DNA of 64,000 nucleotides from Pocillopora verrucosa (taxonomy: Eukaryota > Cnidaria > Anthozoa > Scleractinia > Pocilloporidae): positions 2,790,001 through 2,854,000 of the forward strand of contig NC_089322.1 in NCBI RefSeq assembly GCF_036669915.1, read 5' to 3'. The notes under the pieces are model-generated. The model made no database searches, was not told where the DNA came from, and saw only the letters and a program-made list of their open reading frames with translations. How positions within the stretch are numbered: position 1 is the first letter of the stretch; every line of letters begins with the position of its first letter. The position numbers and the translations under genes are program-made. Below are positions 43,171 to 54,400 of the stretch, piece after piece.

Positions 43171-44664
43171 CCTCAGAAGTCGAAAGTAACGAACAAGGCA
43201 GAAGATAAGGAGGGACCTTGTAAAATTTAGACGAAGACTGCAGAGAGGGTACAGCTGCTATTAAGCTAAAAAAAGAAAAAGACATTTGCATCTCACTTTT
43301 CTTTCATATTTATTGTCTTTGCTCACGAAAACAACTGACTATGTCCTGGGATTTCATCAAGGGAAATTTGCAGGAAGCCTACTGGTCAAATTACTGCTGG
43401 CTCATTCTTAATAAATTTTACAAGTCACGCAATTAAACGCCGGCAACACTTTACGATCGAAGGAGGCAAATAATCATAGAGATCTGCAGATTATTCTGAA
43501 ATTGTTATCTAGCAGACAGCATGAGCAACGCGCTGGAATAATTCCTACGGAGAGTCTTCGTGTCACGCAAAAGATGTTAGCTGAGCGGAGTTCTACATGG
43601 AAATGTTCGATGGCGGTAAGTGACAACAACAACACTATTTTAATTTTATTTTCGGAATAGAAGCACAGTTTTTAGTCTGGTAGAACTATTGATATTTGCT
43701 CTCAAGGGAGAGCGCAGAATTTCTTGTCTATAAAAGCCGAAGTTGTAGCACTCTGGAACTTATAGTAATATCAAAGAACACGCAGCATGTGACTTTAAAA
43801 TCTACTAAAATGAGCAATGATGATGATAAACAATCAAATTATAGACAAATGAATGTTTTGTGCCATACAAAAGCCGTATCTGCTGATTTTAGCAAATCTC
43901 TAAAGTAATAAACGACTGAAAAAGAAACGCTACGATTTTCTCTTCGATTTTTCGCCTACATGCATCTCTCTAAACGTGAAATTTTCAATTTCTACAAAAA
44001 ATCTCGAAACTTTTTCACATTTTTCACCTTTCTTGATCAATCAAGAGCTAAAAAATGTAGGTTTATCCAGTCAAGTGCCCGCCTAGAGCAAGAATTGCGT
44101 GACAGGTGTAGTTAAAAGAGAAACTTGTCACAGTCGTAGATTTTAAAAGGAATCCAAGACAAAAATACGAGAGTGTCCAAAGATTTTTTTGATGATTTTC
44201 AGAGATGAAATAATGGGTTATAGAGTAATTAAGATTTGTGTCGTAGCTTTCTGGCAACGGGAGATATTTGACCTCAAAGTTGTCAAATATTTGGATGAAT
44301 CGAAAAGTCTAAGAACACAGTCGTATATTTGCCTCTGTTGACTGACAAGCCGTGAATCAAATTGACTGATACTTGCGGCGAACATTAACTAAGGATGTAA
44401 ATATGTGTGCAAACCCTCAGAGTGATTGGTTGAATACCATCGCAGCAATGAGAGCTTCATACATTTTACCTATTTTAAAGCGATTTCCTTGGTAAAAACC
44501 AAGAAAAACGGGGAGGTGGGGGGTGGTCTATTTACCCCCGGAAAAAACCAAAACAGAAGCTAGTTTGTCTTTTTGATTTTGGGGTAGACCCTTTAAACTG
44601 GCAAAGTTTCATTGGAAACAGCGAGATGGTATGTAGCACGACTGCCCGGTTCTCTCGTGGACAC
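43171..44664. other. Intergenic, no gene recognised
   Basis: Short frames only; that at 43696-43908 has no family features. A possible small exon ATG..GATGGC(G) followed by GTAAGTGAC at about 43600-43617 has the family's phase 1 but no signal-peptide character, so I do not assign it. Confidence 0.45.
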
Positions 44665-44850
44665 GCTCTTAAAACTTTGTTCATTTCCTAGCATGGCAGA
44701 AATCACCATAACCGGAACGGACATACAAAGAGTGTAAAATGTTCACATTTCGGAATAGTTAGCGTTGTAAATCGTCGCGTTTTATTTTTCGACCACAGCT
44801 AGGCGGGTTACCTCACCTACCTGGGGTCCCCCACCTCCATGTAAACAGGG
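44665..44850 (-). mobile_element. Internally deleted, reversed copy of the 37921 transposon
   Basis: Reverse complement joins two parts of the 692-bp element (about 37924-37992 and 38240-38355) and ends in CCTCCATGTAAACAGGG, exactly where copy B of the CRG duplication begins. At the matching border of copy A the full element has the opposite orientation. Confidence 0.75.
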
Positions 44851-45034
44851 ATCGAGCGCTTATTCGGAGGTGCGCGGTTATTTGAGGAATTGCCATTTGA
44901 GTCAGCGGTCAATCAACCCAATGATTCACGCTGCAATATTTTGCATTCAGTTACCTAGACATATACAGAGGGAATTCTAGTAACTCCTCAGTTCCCTGTG
45001 CGACTCTCAATCGAAGGCGCTCAGCGTGTCCAGA

Positions 45035-47383
45035 ATGAGCTACAAGACGCTGTTTTTCTTTGTTTCAGTTTTCTTCACCACTGGCTATGCTATCCGCTGG
45101 CCTAGGTTCACCGACTGTACGCTTACGGAGTACCTCTGCGATACGCGTAAGTGCATGACACAGTTCATCAAAAACGTTCAAAATGACACCGAAGGAGATT
45201 GTGGGTAAGTTTGTTTGATTCCAGGTAATCGCGAAAGCTTTCCCTGCTTCTTTTTCAGGAGGAACTTAAAAGTCTAAGAAATTTACGGGTGTTGGTTATT
45301 GTTTTGGTGTAAATTTTTTTTACCGCGAGTTGATGATGCGATTTCAAGTCGTCCAGTCTTTAACTGGAGCACTACAGAGGTGCTAGCTTGAAAAGACGAA
45401 GGAGAATTTCAGCCCAATAATTTCCTGATGGCGTTAAAGTTCTTGAATTGCTCTCTCGTAACAGACTTTTACTTTTATGCCTTGATCTTTTGCGTGAATT
45501 TTGAGAATGTTATTGGCCATTGATATTGATACAGCTGTCTTCCCAGGGAAGCTCTATGTTTTCGTTTTGCCTCAAACACGCGCGAGAGGTAGCTTTTCTT
45601 CTAACTTCTTCCTCCAAACAGGCAGAATACAACTTTCAGATTATGTTTTCGTCGAGAGAGAAAAAACTGAAATTTGATAAAAATCACCGGAAACGATGAG
45701 AGCATAATTGTGAAGATAACTTTGTTTTTGGGATTACCTCGCATCAAATAAGACATTGCGTGACCCCAAGAAACTTGTGGTTGGCGGCTTTTAGCAGTAT
45801 TAGCTCTGCTTCTTTTCAATGAAGGGATCAGTGACAAACAGAGCAGAATCTTGAAATATTTTCCCTCAGGGAAAGAAAAGGAAAAAAACCTAGCTGAATG
45901 TGATGGCTCGAGAAAATTCCACAACACCCTTTTGACATTGGGTACCTTTGTCATAGATCACTATGGAAAATATCGTAATTCTCTTGCAGATTTGGGTGAT
46001 GTCTCATGTAAGCTAGCTTGTAGAACAGGCGTAATTTTGGCGAGCGAGTGCTCAGTAGTTTCTTAACCAAAGTATGGGCCGCCACTGGGGAAAGAAACAA
46101 TTTGTATCAAGGGGGCGGTCGACAGTCCAAAACAAGGAGAGGGGTGGGGCTGGGGGAGTAAGGATCTCTTCGCCTTCCCCCCACCTCCTACCCCCACCGT
46201 CCACTCTAATTCCAAATCAGTGAACTCCAAATAGCTAAAGCTTGAGCAATTCTAGGCCAAAAACAAGTGTTTCCATCTTTTCCACTGCAGAGTTCAGTAC
46301 AACAAAACTCTAGCTTGCATTATTACGTCGAACAAGATTTGTGGCAGAGTGTATTCTAGCGACTTATCCAACATGACGTTGGATGATTCGTTACGTGCAG
46401 GCATCAGAGAGGACCAAATGTGTAAAGAGGCCTTTCTGGGTGAATTTCTCGTTCCTAGGCATATAAGCACTCTGAACGGGTACTGCTCAAGTGTGTTGTC
46501 AACAACACAGAAGCGTGTTTGAAAACTTTCCATGACAAGTTTATGGCTAACAGATCGGACACCACTCTTTGCGAGTAAGTTATAATTTTGTATCGAGTAT
46601 TTTAATGTTAATAAGAAATGCAATTGTCTCATCTTCACATGAGAGACAGATTAATATTTATCGCAGATGGGGGGGGGGGGGGGATGGGGAAGAGGATTTT
46701 GGCTGTGCCACAATAAGATTTACGAGATCTCCCCCCTGATGCTCTGTAGTATTCTAATGATCCTCCCTAATCGGAAGTGAAATTTTTAAGTCTCTTACCC
46801 CCCCCCCCTTCAATCCCCCCTGAAAGGCATGTGATCACCCCAAAAATCCATCCAACCCCACCCCTCCCTTGATAAGTATCGATTGATCCCTCATTAAAGA
46901 AAAGGTGCGTCCGGATCATGATCATGATAGACTGACAACAGTCGAGTGTGGATCAATTTTTTTAGTCAATTTTTCGCGTGTACAATTCCCCTGACGTGTT
47001 TCTTCTGAGGGAAAGAAAATTGTTGCTTGATCTTGTTGTTGAGTGATTTAAATTCTGTGCGATTTTCAGCATTTTTTTAATTTTATGTTTTCTTTTCCTG
47101 ATTTCAACAGGGAACATGCTGAAGCAAAAAGGTGTTGGATGGAAGCCATTATGTCCGACTGCAAATTTCCTACTGATGTCTTTGAGGTGATAAAATTTGA
47201 TCTGGTCGACTACAATCCTTTCTGCGCCAACAATCGGGATCCTGGGGCGACCGGAAATGATGAGTGTGCCATGGCGTGAGGGATCTAAAGGACGACGTCA
47301 GTGCAGCCGCTGTTATAAAGATTAATACATCGCTGGCTCTGCTTCTTCCTCTTGTGTCATTTTTGTTCGTACTTAGGTTTAAG
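45035..47383 (+). pseudogene. CRG5: broken duplicate of CRG4
   Basis: Exons by homology: 45035-45204 (intact; same signal peptide and first four cysteines as CRG4), 46291-46574 and 47111 to about 47383. Exon 2 lacks one T near 46495 (GTGTTGTC against GTGTTTGTC), shifting the frame to a stop some ten codons later; exon 3 has two extra bases near 47266 (GAGTGTGCC against GAGTGCC), leading to TGA at 47277-47279, and one base is missing near the old stop. Splice sites are all intact and the promoter is like CRG3's, so it may still be transcribed. Sequence is otherwise nearly that of CRG4, so the loss is recent. An assembly error in both places is unlikely but possible. Confidence 0.85.
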
Positions 47384-47689
47384 AGAATCAAAGAAACACT
47401 CTCGGGTGATCTCCAGATTTTTTATCTCTCATCCGTAGCCTTGATACCGTGATCCAGTCTGTGCTTGTGTAAACGATATTTTTATAGTTTTTTTTTAATT
47501 TTTTAAAATTTTTTTTTTATAAAAACTCTCTTGGTGACGTACTTTCGGGCTATTAGAACCAAGTTGTCACATATCAATTCGAAGCAATCACATTAGCCAG
47601 TGAGTTTTAAAACCGTAATACTTTTTCGATGAAGCCAGTAAAAAAATAAAGTTAATTGGTAAATCAACAGGATACGTGAGATCAATAAG

Positions 47690-48310
47690 CTTTGACTTCG
47701 AAAAGTCTCGAGTTTTCATTATCCCTGCTGTTTTTCCTTTTACGGTGATCTATTGACGTTTAGATTCTTTCGTGCATATTCTACATGAAAGTGTTTTTTG
47801 ATGTTTCTTTTGATACCGGCGAAAGGAGGTCTCCCTTGTGCATGCCCAATGTTTGGGACCGCCGTGTCCCAATATATGTGAAGTAACGACATTGAAAGGG
47901 ATTCTTTTTCGTGAAATTTTAACATATTCATGTTTGCATGCACGTTTCATCTTCAAAACGAGAAAGCATTTAACTGCATATTCCACTTTATCAGACAAGG
48001 AGCAACTGGCAGATGTCAACAACGAGGTTGTTTATGGCTTAAAGACTAAAGACTAAAGTCCAATTTATCCTTACAATATCACTGCTGTATCCCATATTAA
48101 CTCATTTAGTATAGAAAAAAAAGTGACAAGTGATAACAACCTTTTTTTAAATTTTTTTTTTTGTTAACAGTGTTTACATTAGTGAGTAGTGCTCTATCTC
48201 ATTTAAGCCATGAGAATAAAGGAAATGATAGCTCTTGATTTTCAAGCAAATTCTCCTTGTCAATATAATGAGAAATGTGTGAATAATTGTATGGAGAATA
48301 TTCATATTGA
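47690..48310. other. Sequence present only in copy B of the CRG duplication
   Basis: Inserted between GATACGTGAGATCA and GGTGTAAAGGGTTGAG, which are nearly adjacent in copy A (42280-42305). Contains no gene I recognise; its right part leads into a MITE fragment, whose GGTGTAAAGGGTTGA end is also present in copy A. Confidence 0.55.
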
Positions 48311-48326
48311 TGTTAGGGTGTAAAGG
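48205..48326 (-). mobile_element. TTAA-type MITE, subfamily 2, partial
   Basis: AAATTCTCCTTGTCA, GTATGGAGAATATTC and GATGTTAGGGTGTAAAGGG match the reverse of the copy at 17875. Shows that the family extends outside the ATP5F1C/TMA7 region. Confidence 0.6.
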
Positions 48327-48654
48327 GTTGAGTAATTCTTTCCTAGGAACGATTTTTTTTTAAAATGGAATCAATATGATATGGAATGAATGTAGAAAAA
48401 GAACCTTGTCGCCCATTCCTGTAAAAAATAAACGTCTTTTGCTTCGACTCAAAAAATGAAAATTTAAGTCAGAGAAAGATAATGCTGCAATGGTTGTTTT
48501 TTAAATTCTGTCCGGTGGGTGGGGTGGGACACGAGGTCTCTTTTTGTCCTTCTTCGTTCAAGAATTTTTCTGTGAAGAAAAAAAAAATTGATCTGTATTG
48601 ATCGCTTGTCATAATTCCTTCGATCTCGTAGCTACAGACTCCAGGCATTTATTT

Positions 48655-49270
48655 CCTAAGAGTGCACAGATCCGGAATTTTCGGCTCATCATTGTTTTCC
48701 GGACAGAGTTCGTAGTCGGTACGTGGGTTTGTTCGTCTTTATCGAAGATTGTGTTTCGTCTGGGCAAAGTCCGACTAATCTTATTTCAGTCGCAGTCGGG
48801 TATATTCAAAATAAAATGGGGATGAGTTCCTGTGTTTCTTTGAATGGAAATTCGGCGAGGGACAATCGTCTTTGTCGATCCGGGCCATAAACAGTTTGGT
48901 CTATACCATGACGTATACGGTCACAGTCTAATTTTTAAAAACTTAGGCTAGCCCCACATTTTAGTTCCGCATTTTTGTCTCGGTATCCATGGCCTTTGAG
49001 ACCTAGTTCACCTGATAAAGCACAGAAAGAGCTTTGCGTCGACAGCAGTTTGAATGGCGTTGGTTGAAATGCGTTGGGAGAAGTCAAGCTGTGATTGCTT
49101 ATTCGGAACGGTTGTGAACACACAAGCTATCAATATCGCGTTAATTTGAGGTAAACATGCTTTTTTTTTTTTGGAAAGAATAAAAACATTATGGTAAAGA
49201 TCGATCTTTGTGTTTCACATTCATTAAAACAGAAGTAGAGTGCTCGTAGGGCACGCCGTCGGGTTTCTTC
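48655..49270. other. Intergenic upstream of the CRG6 first exons
   Basis: No gene recognised. The stretch 49161-49246 is repeated at 49713-49800 (TGGAAA.AATAAAAACA, TTTCACATTCATTAAAACAG), so a direct repeat flanks the first copy of the CRG6 promoter and exon 1. Confidence 0.5.
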
Positions 49271-49708
49271 GGGCTGCAATAGTGATTATTTCTTGAGTTT
49301 GATCGATTAGTAGGACTGTATCGCGAATCGGCGTGCTTTGATCTCGCTGCTTACTCGTGGTCGTACTTAAAGTCGGGTTAGCCGTCGGGGTTTTTTCGGG
49401 TGCAATCGTAATAAGTCGTCGCACTGGAATTTGGTACGAAGTCGGACTTATTCGGAATGTAATCGTTCGGAAGTGGTAGGTATGTCCTGATTTTACTGAC
49501 GACTGATGCCAAAAGTGTCGGCTCATCTTTGAAGGAGACATCAATTCTTCTTTCCTCTTCGCTCGACGTTTATGGAGGAGCTCGTGGCAGTTCGGATGCG
49601 ATCGTTCTTCGCCGTAGTTTTCCTTCTCGGTAAGAAAATGAGTCCTTTAATTAACTTGGCTCACTTCAGGTTAGCCGGAAAGATTTCGAGATTAATTCAG
49701 TGTTTGTA
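49271..49708 (+). promoter_or_regulatory. Upstream copy of CRG6 promoter and first exon
   Basis: Aligns almost base for base with 51044-51474. It contains a coding first exon at 49572-49629, MEELVAVRMRSFFAVVFLL, followed by the donor CTCG/GTAAGAAAATG in phase 1. It could act as an alternative start for CRG6, spliced over about 4.4 kb to the acceptor at 54055, or serve nothing. The exon is as well kept as the downstream copy, with only two amino-acid changes. Confidence 0.65.
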
Positions 49709-50149
49709 TGTGATTTTTTTTTTCTTTTTGGAAAAAATAAAAACACGGTAAAGCTCGATCTTTTTGTTTCACATTCATTAAAACAGAAGTTGAGTGCGCG
49801 TGGTTATTTCGAGTACAAGGTCGATGTTTTTGTGACTTGTTGTCCGGCCTCAGCTGTCATGGCATTATTGCTTCTGCCAGCTATCGATTTTCACAGTATT
49901 CCTAAAGGTCCTTTTGTTTATCGTTTCAGCTTTTGAGAACAGTCTATCGACTTTATGATACAGGAATGCCGAGTAAGACGGTCTTATAGAAGCTAATTCA
50001 AGATGAGCTTTCGGTATTTAATTCAAATTAATATTAACCCGGACTCTGAGGAAATTCCGGCATCTCAAATATGTCTGTTCGGCATGCAAACGTCTGAAAA
50101 AACGTCTGGGAAGACTCAGGAAAACAAAAATAAATGTTAGACCTTAATG

Positions 50150-50702
50150 ATTTTTTTCTGTGGATAACCCGTCGCGAACAAGACTTCCCTTGGGTAAAAA
50201 AAAGCGAGAGGTCGCCCTACAAATCAAGCAAAAAGGTAACCGACAGCTAAGGCTTGTCGAAGCGTGTTCCCTGGAATTCTTGCAGAACTACTGTCCTTCC
50301 AATACAAGACATTTCCTTTAACATTTATTTTGAAGTTACAGATGAGATTGAAATAAATATGTTATTTCATGGGTCGCTACCTTCCACGAGGTTATCTTTC
50401 AGACGTCTCACCGGAAAAGGATAGAATTTGATAATTTTTTTGCGGACATCTCATCGTGCACAAGACTCTGCCCTTGTGTGAAAAAGCCGGAGGGCACCCT
50501 TAAAATCAAGCAAACAAACAACCGGTGGTTAAAGTTGGTTGAAGTGTTCCCTGAAATTCTTGCAGAACTACTTCTAATACGAGACATTTTCATTCATGAA
50601 GAAATTGCAGATGGAATTGAAGTAAATATGTAATTTCATCGGTCGATGCTCTCCGCGAGGTGTCTTTTAGACATGTCACCGGAAACGGATAGAATTTGAT
50701 AA
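50150..50702 (+). repeat. Tandem duplication of about 275 bp
   Basis: Units 50150-50432 and 50433-50702 share ACAAGACT, AAAATCAAGCAAA, GTTCCCTG(G/A)AATTCTTGC and TAGAATTTGATAA. They are more diverged than the CRG4 duplication. No frame is conserved between them. Confidence 0.8.
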
Positions 50703-51043
50703 CAAACCACTGCGAGCAAACGACATGATGACATACCTGTCAAAAAATTAGATTTGTAATACTGTAATACAGAAATAAATTAGTCAATGATGTCTTTTTT
50801 GAAATGTTTCATTCTGTTTTGCCGCTCCTTTCGCATTACGAAATGGCCGCCACGAGAAAGCTGGCAAAAAGTATCGTTCCAATCCTCTCTCGGCCACGCC
50901 AGTTTGTTTTGGTTTTGTCTAGACCAATCATATCACAGGAAACGGTAAGACAAAACTGCCGCAATCAATATGAATTCTTGAATTTTGTCCATGACTCTGC
51001 CTGCTTTGATTTTTCTGCTCACTGTTAGTCGTGCCTAAGAATC

Positions 51044-51474
51044 GGGCTGCAATCGTGATTATTTCTTGAGTTTGATCGATTAGTAGGACTGTATCGCGAA
51101 TCGGCGTGCTTTGATCTCGCTGCTTACTCGTGGTCGTGCTTAAGGATCGGTTTAGCCGCCGGGGGTTTTTTTCGGGATGTAATCGTAATATGTCGTCGCA
51201 CTGGAAGTCGGACTAATTCGGAATGTAATCATTCGGAAGTGGTAGGTATGTCCTGATTTTGCTGACGACTGATACCAGAAGTGTCGGCTCATCTTTGAAG
51301 GAGGCCTCAATTCTTCTTCCCTCTTCGCTCGACGTTTATGGAAGAGCTCGTGGCAATTCGGATGCGATCGATCTTCGCCGTAGTTTTCCTTCTCGGTAAG
51401 AAAATGAGTCCTTTAATTAACTTGGCTCACTTCAGGTTAGCCGGAAAGATTTCGAGATTAATTAAGTGTTTGTA
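51044..51474 (+). promoter_or_regulatory. Downstream copy of CRG6 promoter with first exon
   Basis: Homologous to 49271-49708. About 290 bases of conserved upstream sequence precede ATG 51338. No TATA box is obvious. The exon ends at 51395 with the donor G/GTAAGAA. Confidence 0.6.
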
Positions 51475-54400
51475 ATTCTTGACAGATGGTGGCAAACTGT
51501 TTTTAGTTTTGCTGTCTATATTTTCAATTTCTCTGCATGACTACGCGAAACTGTAAACTCACGATGGAAGGTAGCCATTTCGCTACTGAAACAGTGGCTC
51601 TTTTAGAAAGCACTGTCTATAAGCAATCTTGGTATTCCTTATTTATGCCAACTCATTTTAGGGACGAGTTATATCATCCTGTTGTTTGCTTATCTAAGCA
51701 TAGAATATTGCGACTTCATACCATAAATTGTGAAAATACGAATATGAAATTTATCAAGTCTTGGCCAAAATTTGCTCATTGAAATGCATCCAAAACTACC
51801 TGCATGAATTATCCATAAATCTCCTTTTGGTATATACAGTTAAGGTTTTTCAGTCTCTAGGTTTCAGAGAATAGAAAGAATTTTGAAAGCTTGCTAACTA
51901 TGAAGATAATTATATTAATCTGGAGACAAAATATATTAAATAGGAGAAGCAGTCAAGATCTAGGTGGGAGTTAAAATGCTATTTTTGCTGTTATGAAAAA
52001 ATACTTCTTTTGTCTTGTGGCGCGTAAGTTAAGAGCTTAAATCTAAATTTTGGCGGATGGAGATTTAGAGGATTGCTCTGCACCCAGCCTTTTTTAAGCA
52101 ATCTCAAAACAAATTTCAAGTTTCTTTCGGGTAAATGAACTTGGCGCGAGTCCAATTTTTAATGAAAATAAGGTTATATTGTTTCAGAAGGAGTGATTTA
52201 TAGACAACTTCGCTTTGAGATGTAGTTACGATTTTACTCTGATAAACTCTTCATATAGCTTTAAATGTCTAGTCTTCATTTTTTTCTTGCTTGTAAGTAG
52301 TTGCAAAATTAATTAGTACTTTCTAAGACCTACTGTAAATTTAGAAGGGGAATCGACGGTGCGCTTTGAATCCTCGATGATTTGATAAATATCGAGTTTG
52401 GCTTTAAGGCTGGCGGAGGAAAATTCCATAGTGGCTAAGAAGTGAGAAAGTTCCAAGAGAAATCTTTTTCTGAGTGTAAGAGAAAGTGGTTTGTGGGTTT
52501 ACACACGAGTATGGTGGGTTGAAATTCACACTGTTATAATTCATCAGCTGTCTACTGCGGTCTGGCACTAGTTCAACCAAAATATTAAATTAAAACGGAA
52601 AAGAAGCAAAATATGCCAAATAAACAAGGAGCTTTCATTTAGTTAAATTTAAAATTGCAGTTTTCATTTTTTAGGAAAGGTTGTTTAATTATCAGATCTC
52701 CTGAGAAAATATCTATAAATGCACAATTTTGTACCATTGCAATATTCATTAGGATTAGCTTGTGATTTCTCGCAATTAATTAATAAAAATGTGATTGACG
52801 CAAGTTAGAAACTTATTGAGATCAAGGATTGTAATGCCGGGTTTCAATGTTTTTTTCCTTTTTTACCGAAGCCGACGTGCAGTGAAGATGTTTCGTCTAT
52901 TTCTTGTAAATCTGATTTGTAATTTTACGACTTACAAATATTTTCTGTACTCTCTAAAGTCTAGCTACTTCAACTTGCCACATTTGACTCGAGAGCAAAG
53001 CTAAAAATAAAAATATTGCAGATGCCTTTCAGTCATATGACATGGAACAATTTCGTTTCCTTTAAACGAAGTCACGTCGAAAGAAGCCACTTCAAAAGTT
53101 CATTTCATACAGGGTTTGGGTCACCAAAAGGTTTCATCTTATAGTTCACTTATCAAAGGTTTTCGCTAAGTACTTGTAATAAGTATAAAACACAACGGGT
53201 GATATTGCTTTTAGCTCCCGCTAATTAATCGACAGGCTCAGATATGATAAGCAAGTAGTACTGCACCATAAGACCTGTCCTGATTGTGCTTTTACAAGGC
53301 TGGAAAGTTGCTCACTGGGAGACCGAAAAAGTTTCCAAAAAAATTGGTAAAAATCCAAAAAGTTGCCACCTAAATTTCAAAAGTTGTTACCTAAATTTTA
53401 TTATATTTTCATATGAACGTCAACTGAAAGTCCGTTTTTTGTTATTCACAATAACTGCGAACATCGGTCAAGAAAAATAGCTTGAAACTTAGAGTTGCTC
53501 GCAAATATGGGCTAATTTTTAAGGATATCTAACTTTCACCGAACAAAACATATGGTTCTGTCTTGCTGAACGTCAATTTAGCCAATTATCCGTTATCATA
53601 TTAGATAACGATTGCAATAGGCCTTCAAAACGTTGTCAGTCACAGGCTATGTGTTTGAAAGGTTGATCAAAATTCATGAAACTCTCATAAACTTTAGTTT
53701 TTGTAGGAGATCGTTGACTTTTCGTGCTTAATATGGACTCCAAACTTATATTTTGCTCAAAAATTGCACAGAAAGGCAAAACTGTTCAAGGTTGCAAGAA
53801 CCCCAAAAAGTTGCTCCAAACGCCAAATGTTGCTCAATAGTTGCCTAGCACAGTAGCAACAGGTCTATACACCATACACCATTTACCTCCGAGGTGCTAG
53901 AGAGATAAATTCGCGCTTCAACCATATCTTCACCTAAAATAAACCAATTTCAGAAGTAGGAGGAAAAATCAGGTGCTCGCCTGATACCAGATGATATCGA
54001 ATATGGGGTCAGATAAATACACGTTTTTGTTTCTAACCTGTATGATTTGATTTAGTTTTCCTAAGTGGAAACGAGGCTACCCTGTCCAATTCATATGTTG
54101 GCGATTGTAGATTTCTGGAACTCTTCTGTGACATGCGCAAATGCGTCACGATGTTCATCAAAGAACTGCAGAACGATTCCGTGGGAGATTGTGGGTAAGT
54201 TACAACCTGTCTCACTTCCATTGTTCCAGTTTTTTTTAAATTTGTTATTTTATTTTTTGAGTTGCCCTAACCCGTTATGAGCTGAAAATAAGCCGTTGAG
54301 ATTGCGAAACTAATTTTCGTCTTATTTCGGATGTAGTTTAGAGGGAGTATAAAATTACAGAAAGTCCACCACTGTTTCAATTTTAACTCGGCTTTCTTTC

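Larger units (their letters stand above)
44851..48654 (+). repeat. CRG4/CRG5 duplication, copy B
   Basis: Counterpart of 38613-42621, with high identity in exons, introns and flanks. It carries the broken CRG5 gene. Confidence 0.85.
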
